From the NCBI GenBank assembly GCA_022605425.2, contig CM061249.1:682001-746000 (forward strand): a DNA stretch of 64,000 nucleotides. The letters run 5' to 3'. The notes under the pieces are model-generated. The model was not told the DNA's origin and made no database searches. It saw only the letters and a program-made list of their open reading frames with translations. Source of the stretch: Hamiltosporidium tvaerminnensis. Taxonomy: Eukaryota > Microsporidia > Dubosqiidae. This document shows positions 43,478-51,372 of this stretch, piece after piece (position 1 is the first letter of the stretch; each line of letters opens with the position of its first letter). Both the position numbers and the translations under genes were made by a program.

Positions 43478-44323
43478 TTATTCTTCTTTGGTTTCTTTTG
43501 ATTTTTGTTTTAATTCCTCTGAATATTTTTCTTCAAACTCAGGTACTTTGCGAAACACTTCTATGTGATTCTTAAGAGCCTTCATAAAACTAGCAAATTC
43601 ATTTTCTTGCACTCTATAACCTTTATTCTTTGGTATTCGTCTTTGTTTGGTTACTTCTATGTTTTTCTCGTTTTTTTGGTTTGTAATTTCTTCATCTTCT
43701 GCAACTTTTTGGGAAAATATTTTTTGTTCCGTATTTCCAGTTTTGGAAGTCAATTTTATTTGTTCAAATTGATTATTTATTTTTTCTTCTTTTTGAGAAA
43801 AATTTTCCTCTTTTTTTAAGTCATAATATGTATTTTGTTCACACGTTGAATTACCAGTTACATCAGATTCTTTATTATAAAAAACTCTTCTTCCAAATGG
43901 TGTTATATAACTTTGTTTGCAAATGAAACGAGGATTTGTCGATGAAGGATTTTCAAATACCTTTTTTCTTTCCATAAAATCAGAACTAAGGATCTTTTTA
44001 TTACTCAAATGTCCCATATCTCTATATATGTTGCGATTTATTTTTTTAACTTTAGCATCAAAATTTGGATTACGATTCAACGTTATATCTTGTGGTAATT
44101 TTTTGATCTCCCCACCTTGTATACATCTTCTTTCAACATTTTCAGCCATTCTACTTCTAAAAACACTATTATCCTTTTCGTTTGAATTGCTAATTGTATC
44201 ACATTTTGATTTTCCGGTTATATCTAAAGTAATATCGTTCCCACATATTCTGTTTAAACATAGCGCTATGAAAACAATCACTAATAAACGGTTGCTACAT
44301 TTAATATTTCGTTCTAAATACAT
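43478..44323 (-). CDS. Secreted protein of unknown function
   Basis: A 281-residue protein with a clear signal peptide: basic start (KCSNR), hydrophobic core LLVIVFIALCL, and a likely cleavage near ICGND (about residue 29). The mature part is hydrophilic and low in hydrophobic clusters, with several cysteines (C41, C67, C136, C163 region) and a C-terminal third rich in E, K, Q and N that is probably disordered or coiled. No enzyme motif is seen. Proteins of this type in microsporidia are often spore-wall, polar-tube-associated or host-directed, but nothing in the sequence decides among these. CCC sits 3-5 nt before the ATG, which supports the gene. Confidence 0.75.
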   Translation of the reverse strand: MYLERNIKCSNRLLVIVFIALCLNRICGNDITLDITGKSKCDTISNSNEKDNSVFRSRMAENVERRCIQGGEIKKLPQDITLNRNPNFDAKVKKINRNIYRDMGHLSNKKILSSDFMERKKVFENPSSTNPRFICKQSYITPFGRRVFYNKESDVTGNSTCEQNTYYDLKKEENFSQKEEKINNQFEQIKLTSKTGNTEQKIFSQKVAEDEEITNQKNEKNIEVTKQRRIPKNKGYRVQENEFASFMKALKNHIEVFRKVPEFEEKYSEELKQKSKETKEE

Positions 44324-46060
44324 TTGGGTTACATATTTTCTTTTTTTATATATAGTAAAACCATTTATAGTAAATTAATTAACAACAATACAACCAATAT
44401 TTCTATTTTTACAATTGTCATATATTCTAGAACTTAAATTTTTTTTTAAAAAAAAGTAAAATAATTATTGAAACATATTATATTTGCTAAAATATTCTAA
44501 TTATCTAATAATTGTTTTACTGTGTTTTCGTTTTTATATAAATTCATACACAAATTTAGACTAAAAAAACATGGTTATAAAAAAACAAAAATGTAAAAGA
44601 AAATTATACCAAAATATTTTAGTACAATTTTTGCTGATCATCAGTTAATTTTTTAGTTTCTGTGTATTCAGTTCTCATAAAATTAGAAATTGAAATAATA
44701 ATAGAATTTAAAAATCTAATCAAGTTTATAAAACATTTAATATAATTCTAATATAAAAATATTAATTTAAAAACCTTTTTTATAAAGATGTTAAAGATAG
44801 GTTTAAATATTTCACCAAAATAAATATTTCTATAAATATGAAAGTACAATTTCAATTATTAAGAATAAAATATGATTTTTAAATATTAATCTAGCAATTA
44901 AAAAAAATAATTTTATAGTATTTGTATTTCATAATATCTAAAAATTTATATTTCAACAAATATTTTTCGAGTTTTTACGGAATAATATTTTTTTTGGTAT
45001 CGAGAATATAAAAGGTTGAAACGCAATACAGATCTCGAATATATGGTACTGTTTAGGTCAGTTATTGAATATATCTCGATGCTTTAATCAATTGATAGTA
45101 TTCTACTGCATAATAACGGGTTATTACAGATATTTTTGAGATTTTAAAAAATATTTTGTTCCCGATAATAGAAAAAAAAATATGACCCGGGAATTAGAAT
45201 TATGAAATTTTCTTAAAAAATATTTATACATAAGTTTCTAAACGGGTTTATTTTAAAAGATAGAGCCAGCCTGTATTAACTATACAATTTATCTAGATGC
45301 CTAGAAAGAGATTAGAACCAATTATAAAAATTTTAATAATTTGAATTAATGAATGAATTTACTTGTTAAATCTATTTGCCACCAGAGGTTTCATTTTTTG
45401 AGTTTAATAAGTCAAATTTCTGTTTTTCTTAAAATTTTCGATAACATCTAAATTATTAAAATTTCATGTTTTTTTATCTCAAATCCGTATTTAATAAATA
45501 AAAATTGTTTTTAAATCATATATGGATTCATTTCGTCGATCAAAAGAAATTGTTTCAACTGTATGCTAAGCAAATATTAAATATACAATTATATTATACT
45601 TAATATTATGGTAAATCTTTTTTTTTGTTTCTATCACATTTATTTATACTGTTAATATTTTATATTTTTGACTCAAATTATTTAAAAAGTCATTTTTTTT
45701 ATTTCTTTATTGATCAGAAGAAATAATACAAGGCACATTCTTCAAAGTTAAAAATTATTATTTTAAAATTACAAATAACTCAAAAAAGAAATTGAATTAT
45801 AATACATTCGATAAACCCGAACAAATAAAATGATTAAATAATTAAATCATCGTTTTATCAAATCAGATTAAAAAACTTTATAATAAATCCTTTGTATGTC
45901 TTTCCTTCTAAATTGATTCAAATATAAATTTTTCAATAGAAATGAATATTTTCAAAAGATAGATTTTATAAAAAAACTATAAAAAATATTTGATTAAATT
46001 AGTTTTTAAGTAAAATTTCTTGAAAAATATCTAAAATAATTTCATTTTAAAAAGTATTTT
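44324..46060. other. AT-rich intergenic DNA with a retroelement crumb
   Basis: About 1.7 kb with no gene. 45528-45560 (CGTCGATCAAAAGAAATTGT) matches the minus-strand retrotransposon fragment near 38.0 kb and is the only recognisable piece. Confidence 0.5.
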
Positions 46061-46771
46061 CTAAATATTTTCAAGATTTTTCAATTTATCAAATAATTCA
46101 GATTCGGTTTTGTAAAGTTCTTCATCAAAATAAAAAAGTCTACGAATTAAAAAATTATTTTTTTCAGTTTCCATAAATAATTTCAAAGAATCCAAATTTC
46201 TAAATTCTATAAAGACAAACGACTCTTTTACAATAAATCTTTTTATTTTACCAAATCTTTTACATTTAAATTTAAGTAAATTTAAATCCCCAGATTTACA
46301 ATATATTTTTACTAAGTTTTCTAAATTTATATTCGATTTAAACTTTTTTTCTTTACAATTCTTACCATTTATTTTAAGATTAAAATCATCATATTCTTCT
46401 TTGTATTTGTCCACATTTTTGTCTCTAAATACTCCATTAATATTTTCATTATTTATATTAAAATATTCTTTTTTAGTCTCAAAAATCCTTTCATCATTTG
46501 AATTGTTTCTTGTAATATTAGAATTTTTATATTTTTCGTTAGATTCATATTTTTTACTTTCCTGTAAAAGTGTTTTATCATAGTTTAATTTAAATGTAGA
46601 ATCAGATAATTTATCATAGGCATTCTTTATTCTTATAAACACTTCTTCTGAATTAAAACCTGTTCTATGTGGATGTGATTCTAATGCTTTTTTAATAAAA
46701 GCTTTTCTAATTTCTTTTGAAGAAGAAAATTGTTTAAGATTTAAAATTTTATACAAATTTTCTTCTACCAT
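46061..46771 (-). CDS. DNAJC17/Cwf23-like J protein with RRM-like C-terminus
   Basis: A 236-residue protein. Residues 4-68 form a J domain (LYKILNLKQFSSSKEIRKAF, then EVFIRIKNAYDKLSDSTFKL). The Hsp70-activating HPD triad is HPH here (33-35), so stimulation of Hsp70 is doubtful. A charged Asn/Lys-rich linker follows, then about 148-210 looks like an RNA-recognition motif (LVKIYCKSGDLNLL, FGKIKRFIV, FVFIEFRNLDSLKLFM). J domain plus RRM is the layout of DNAJC17 and S. pombe Cwf23, spliceosome-associated factors; in budding yeast the related Cwc23 J domain is known to be largely dispensable. CCCC is 10-13 nt before the ATG. A splicing role would fit the Prp6-like gene in the same window. Confidence 0.68.
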   Translation of the reverse strand: MVEENLYKILNLKQFSSSKEIRKAFIKKALESHPHRTGFNSEEVFIRIKNAYDKLSDSTFKLNYDKTLLQESKKYESNEKYKNSNITRNNSNDERIFETKKEYFNINNENINGVFRDKNVDKYKEEYDDFNLKINGKNCKEKKFKSNINLENLVKIYCKSGDLNLLKFKCKRFGKIKRFIVKESFVFIEFRNLDSLKLFMETEKNNFLIRRLFYFDEELYKTESELFDKLKNLENI

Positions 46772-47163
46772 TTTTATGCAGGGGCAAAATTAAAAATATT
46801 TTTTTAAATTTTTATGGATATTTATACTAGAAAAGAGCAGGCGAAAATAATTCAAAGAGCCGAGTGACACATACACCCTATTCACATATTACTTAAAGTA
46901 CCAATAAGTAAGAAGGTGTGAAGTAAACAAATTTAAAATTGCTGAACTAAAGAGTGGATATAATGACAGAAATCAAATATTTACCAAAGTATTTAGAAGA
47001 AGAGTCAAATACAATTAAATGAAATATTTAAACGGTGAAAGCAGTAGAATTAACAAAGTAGAAACAAGAAATCAGAAGAAACAGGGTTAAATAAATTTTA
47101 CTGTTAAGTAAGGCCTCCCCCCTGCAACGAAATTAAAATTATTTTCTTTGTAGAGAATTCTGG
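46772..47163. other. Intergenic DNA
   Basis: Contains the J-protein leader and a CCCCCC run at 47114-47119 with no ATG behind it. No gene is supported. Confidence 0.45.
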
Positions 47164-47323
47164 GTTAAAATATTTTTACCATTTTTATATGTTTTCTTCT
47201 ACCTCTTTAACCAATACTGTCTCTTCTTCCAAATCCAACTCTTCATTTATGTTTATGGTCGGTTCCTCTAAAGTGGTTCCTCCTTGTGAAATAAGGGGTG
47301 TATTATTTTTTGGTTTTAAATTC
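47164..47323 (-). mobile_element. Retrotransposon acidic-tail fragment
   Basis: The minus strand is close to 430-585: GGAGGAACCACTTTAGAGGAACC, ATAAACATAAATGAAGAG, GGAAGAAGAGACAGTA and the end AACATATAAAAATGGTAAAAATATTTTAAC. It is the 3' end of the element inserted or left just upstream of the Ask1-like gene. Confidence 0.8.
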
Positions 47324-47372
47324 TTTGTAGAGAAAAAAATTATATTTAAGAGTTATTTACCCATAAATTAAG

Positions 47373-47969
47373 ATGTCAGATATTAAAGAAGAAATTATTT
47401 CTCGGTTACAAGAAATTGATAGCACATTTTCTATGATAAACCGTAATTTAAGAGAAATAAATGAAAAATTAGAAAAAATTCACATAAAAAATACTAAAAT
47501 AATAAATTATTGCAAACCTTGGATTTCTTTCTTTTCTACCAAGAACCCACAACCTTTTAACGCAAAACCTATTTTAAATACACCACAATCCACTTCTCTT
47601 CCCTTGAATGTCACTTCTCCACCTCAAAAACCCATATATACCTCTCTTGCTTCATCAGAAAGTATAGAAATAAATTTTCCAAAAAATATTTCTTATGAAG
47701 AAGAATCATTCATTAAAACCTGTGACTCAGATGATTCTTCATTACATCCATTTAATTTAGAAGAACTTCCAGATATTTTTAAGCAAGAAATTGTCATTCA
47801 AGATATATATTTTTATATTCAATCTGTAAAATCTATAGATTATTCTGAACTTAAAAATATTTTTTCTCAAATTTCTACTGAAAAATTTAATATTTTTTTA
47901 AATCTTCTCACTCGAAAGAAATTTATTTTACAAAGAAATAATATTTTTTCTGTTGAAAAGTTACCATAA
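47373..47969 (+). CDS. DASH/Dam1 complex subunit Ask1-like protein
   Basis: A 198-residue protein. Its first 55 residues fit the Ask1 helical core: LQEIDSTFSMINRNLREINE, then a helix to WISFFST, matching the fungal pattern LQEIDxxF ... WxxFF. Ask1 belongs to the DASH/Dam1 ring that couples fungal kinetochores to microtubule ends. A Pro/Ser/Thr-rich linker (about 60-100) with SP/TP sites follows. The C-terminal 70 residues (ELPDIFKQEIVIQDIYFYI ... LLTRKKFILQRN) look like a small helical or winged-helix unit. The assignment rests on the N-terminal pattern only. CCC at 47360-47362 is 11 nt before the ATG. The 3' end of a retrotransposon lies 50 bp upstream. Confidence 0.6.
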   Translation: MSDIKEEIISRLQEIDSTFSMINRNLREINEKLEKIHIKNTKIINYCKPWISFFSTKNPQPFNAKPILNTPQSTSLPLNVTSPPQKPIYTSLASSESIEINFPKNISYEEESFIKTCDSDDSSLHPFNLEELPDIFKQEIVIQDIYFYIQSVKSIDYSELKNIFSQISTEKFNIFLNLLTRKKFILQRNNIFSVEKLP

Positions 47970-48229
47970 AATTGTGAATAAAAATTATTTCTTAATTCTT
48001 TATTTTACAAAAAAATAATATTTTTTTATTTTTAGTAAGAAGTGGTAATAAAAATTTTTAATTAGATTATTTCTATTACCTTGTATTTTATAGAATTTTT
48101 TTTTCTTAGGGTCCTATATTACCTCGATTACTCTACCTTACCTAAACAATTTATTCTCATCTTTTTCTGTAGAAAACCACAAACAAATTTTTAAATATTT
48201 TTTTACAAATCTGTTTTACCTTCCTCACC

Positions 48230-48724
48230 TTAATTTTCTTTATTTACAGAAGAAACATTTTTAAGAAAAATATCAACCAATGAATCTTCATACCCATCAA
48301 TAATTTCATTACAACTAAGAAGAATAGAACTATCAAACATAAATTTATGTCCCAAAGACTCAATAATTCTTTCCAATACTTCAATTCTCTTTTCATATTT
48401 ACTAACACTACTCTTCAAATCGTATTCCACTTTATTTCTATTCGTTTTTAAATATTTTTTACCTTCAAATTCCTTTTTATTCATCTGTATTTTCATAATC
48501 TTCTCATTTCTTTTTCTTTTGGATTCTGATACATTTAATTGTAGCTTAAGTTCTTTTATATTACTTTTTAATCTTTCTATTTCTATATCCTTCTTTTTAC
48601 TCTCTTCTTCTATTTCTATTACTTTTCTTCTTTCTTTGTTCATTTCTTCTTGAATTATTTGTCTTGATTTGTTTAGTAACCGTATTTCCTTAATAAAATT
48701 ATCGTTTTGATTATTTATATTCAT
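48230..48724 (-). CDS. Coiled-coil protein, unknown
   Basis: A 164-residue protein. Residues 8-125 are nearly continuous charged heptads (QEEMNKERRKVIEIEEESKK, then KSNIKELKLQLNVSESKRKR), ending in a less charged segment (LGHKFMFDSSILLSCNEIID) and a hydrophobic tail (SLVDIFLKNV). I do not recognise the family; a structural or segregation role is possible given Nuf2, Ask1-like and Mnd1 genes nearby, but this is only context. CCCC four to seven nt before the ATG supports it as a real gene. Confidence 0.65.
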   Translation of the reverse strand: MNINNQNDNFIKEIRLLNKSRQIIQEEMNKERRKVIEIEEESKKKDIEIERLKSNIKELKLQLNVSESKRKRNEKIMKIQMNKKEFEGKKYLKTNRNKVEYDLKSSVSKYEKRIEVLERIIESLGHKFMFDSSILLSCNEIIDGYEDSLVDIFLKNVSSVNKEN

Positions 48725-48909
48725 AAAGGGGATTTCTATAAATAAATTTGTTCAAATTAGTTAAAATCTTTCGGAATATAAAAAATTAGAGTAACTGTTT
48801 TTTTTCTATTACATTCAATATTATTAAAATATAAGCCAATATAATTAAATAGTAAGACCAAGAAAATCCATTGATTTAGTTATTTAGTTATTTACTTATT
48901 TACTTATTT

Positions 48910-49137
48910 ATTAGATCTCTCTCATACTGTGAATAAACAAATATCTTGACTAAGCAACCGTAAAAGATAAAATTTATAACTTATTAGATCTCTCTCGTAC
49001 AGTGAATAGACAAATATCTTGACTAAGCAACCGTAAAAGATAAAATTTATAAATTATTAGATTCCTCTCGTACAGTGAATAGACAAATATCTTGACTAAG
49101 AAATAGTAAAAGATAAAATTTATAAATTATTAGATTT
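48910..49137. repeat. 73-bp tandem repeat in the Mnd1 leader
   Basis: ATTAGATCTCTCTC starts at 48910, 48983 and 49056, and the start of a fourth unit at 49129 runs into the CCCCC signal; the period is exactly 73. Each unit ends with AAAAGATAAAATTTATAA. Confidence 0.92.
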
Positions 49138-49142
49138 CCCCC
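49138..49142 (+). promoter_or_regulatory. CCCCC motif of the Mnd1 gene
   Basis: Five C residues end 10 nt before the ATG at 49153. Confidence 0.7.
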
Positions 49143-49152
49143 AGTAAATTTT

Positions 49153-49761
49153 ATGAATAAAAGAACGACGCAAGAAGAAAAGAGACAAAAAGTTTTGGAC
49201 TTTTTTAAAGAAAAGAAAGAATTTTTTACATTAAAAGAATTAGAAAAATTATTACCAAAAGCGAAGGGTGTGGTATCACAAAAAGTAAAAGAAATAATAC
49301 AATCACTTGTTGATGACGATCTTATAAAACAAGAAAAAATCGGAATTTCCCATTATTTTTGGTGTTTCCCGTCTGACACATTACATACATTAGAATTATC
49401 TCTGAGCAAATGTGAAAATGAAAATAAAAAAATGAAAGAAGAAATTTCACAGAAAGAAAAAGAACTTAAAAAAATGTATAAATTGAGACAAGAATCTGAT
49501 ATTAGAAGTGATATGATTGTACAGTGGAATTCTTTAAAAGATACTGTCTTACAGCAAAATAAAGAAATAAATATGTTTAGTGAATGCGATCCAGATTTAT
49601 ACAATAAAAATTTAAATGAAATCAGTCTTATGAAAGAAAGTATTAATAAAATAACTGATAATATATTTACTTTACAATCTTATGTTTCTGATAAGTTTAA
49701 TGTTGAAAGAGTAGATTTTAATAATAATTTTAGTGTAGATGATGATATGGATTATGTTTGA
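49153..49761 (+). CDS. MND1: Meiotic recombination protein Mnd1
   Basis: A 202-residue protein whose start matches the Mnd1 winged helix: EEKRQKVLDFFKEKKEFFTL, KELEKLLPKAKGVVSQKVKE, LVDDDLIKQEKIG and HYFWCFPSD. It is followed by a coiled coil from about 78 to 180, the part that pairs with Hop2. The Hop2-Mnd1 complex helps Dmc1/Rad51 invade the homologous chromosome in meiosis. Length agrees with the family (about 200-220). Its presence implies that a meiotic recombination pathway is retained. The leader carries a triplicated 73-bp unit, and 20 bp of the last coding part (TGTTGAAAGAGTAGATTTTA) are repeated just behind the stop, at 49701 and 49768. Confidence 0.95.
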   Translation: MNKRTTQEEKRQKVLDFFKEKKEFFTLKELEKLLPKAKGVVSQKVKEIIQSLVDDDLIKQEKIGISHYFWCFPSDTLHTLELSLSKCENENKKMKEEISQKEKELKKMYKLRQESDIRSDMIVQWNSLKDTVLQQNKEINMFSECDPDLYNKNLNEISLMKESINKITDNIFTLQSYVSDKFNVERVDFNNNFSVDDDMDYV

Positions 49762-50127
49762 GTGTGATGTTGAAAGAGTAGATTTTAAGTAGAGTTTATA
49801 TTTGTTTGCTGTTTATTTTAATAAAGTTTGTTACGTTAATACATTTAATTATTTAATCAATTTCATCTAAAAACACACTGTTTATACAATTAAATAGAAG
49901 AGTCGACATTTGACGAATTTTTTTTTAAATTAAAAAGAAGAAAAAAGCGGCTATTGACGGGCTTTTTATATAAATTAATCTCCCCCATTCCATACCCTTA
50001 TAATTTGAAAGTACAAATTATTCAAAGGATAGGTAATATCTTAGAAAAGAATAATATTTCGTAAATGCAATTTCTCAGCTTACAGTTTATATTTTTTGAA
50101 TTATATTCATATTTTGAAAAAAAAATT
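49762..50127. other. 3' flank of Mnd1
   Basis: Begins with the 20-bp echo of the Mnd1 end (49768-49787). Otherwise AT-rich, with no gene. Confidence 0.5.
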
Positions 50128-50865
50128 ATTTAAAAATATCCCATCTTTTTAAAAAACAATGCAAAGTGTTATATTTTTCTATGTAATTAACGCAGTTCTA
50201 GGTTTACATATGTAACTGTTTCCTAAACACTCTATCGGTACCCTCTACGATACCTGCATCACAAAGCCTTTCATCTAAAAGGTGTTTAGTAGAACCCAAT
50301 TACTAGGCAACGTAGTTATTTATATTTCGTTAATATCCGTTGCATGTGGTTTTATCGTAGCTCGAAACCCACTCTAGACACTTCCCAAGACTATTCAGCA
50401 TTCCCACTTACTCTAAACTTTCCAAGCTCAATAGACTTCTATCTAAGATATATTTCGGAGACTTACATGGGGTCCACCTAGACAGTGCACTGTCATACAA
50501 ACAGGTATAACCTGCTACTTAGCTCTCCCGGCTTCAATGGCGTTTTTATTTTTATATATCCCAGGCGCTAAGTCTTCTAACCCGAGTGAGCAAGGCTAGG
50601 TTTCCATGTTTTTACATGGCAATTACCTACAGGTTCAGCCGTGTTCTCGATCTAGTTACATTAAAAACTACAAAAAATTCAAAAATAATTTTCGTCGTCT
50701 CGTAGACTTATCCTACTCATACAAACTCCCATGGAACATCTGAATATATATTTGGGTTTTCTTGTCACTAAAAATCCAATAAAAGACTTTCATATACCGA
50801 TTTCACATACTCATGGCCAAGCAGGCAGTTTTTATGGTTACCCTTCGTCTACTAAGTTGATAATT
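50128..50865 (-). repeat. R700 copy, minus strand, well preserved
   Basis: Reads on the minus strand from GTAGACGAAGGGTAACCAT through GCCTGCTTGGCCATGAG, the CATGT/ACATGG hairpin, TTAGAAGACTTAGCGCCTGG, AGCCGGGAGAGCTAAGTAGC, CAGGTTATACCTG and AACCTAGAACTGCGTTAAT. Close to the 1.1- and 42.6-kb copies. Confidence 0.85.
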
Positions 50866-51372
50866 ATAAAAATATGTTTAATAATCAAAAACCCTTTACA
50901 ATTGTATTTTTAAAAATCTTATTTTCTTAATATTCACACAATTAAATCAATTCAGCAAAGACAAAATACAATAAAAATAAACCATTGTATCATATAAAAC
51001 GCGTAAGTATTTAATTTTAATGTAAATTAACGACTTAAACCAAAATAACCTGTTTTGGAAACAGAAATAATATATCATATTTTCACTGAGAACCCAGGAC
51101 TTTTAATAAGCCCTATCGCCATTGAGTAAGTAAGTATTTCCAATACAAAAAAATATATTTTATAATTAAGTTTAAAAGAATAAAATATTTAATTGAGTTG
51201 ATACTTTAATATCGCTTATTTATCCTCAAATTGGGGTTTATTAAAACCGTAATTTCAATGACCATATTTTTCTACAACTTTATTTTTGTATGACCGTATT
51301 TTAAAACTTTATAATCATAAACAGTATTTTTTTAATCTTACTTTATTCCTATAAATTAATATTTGCTATAAT
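50866..51372. other. Intergenic DNA
   Basis: 3' flank of the PPIP5K gene. No gene or repeat recognised. Confidence 0.45.
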
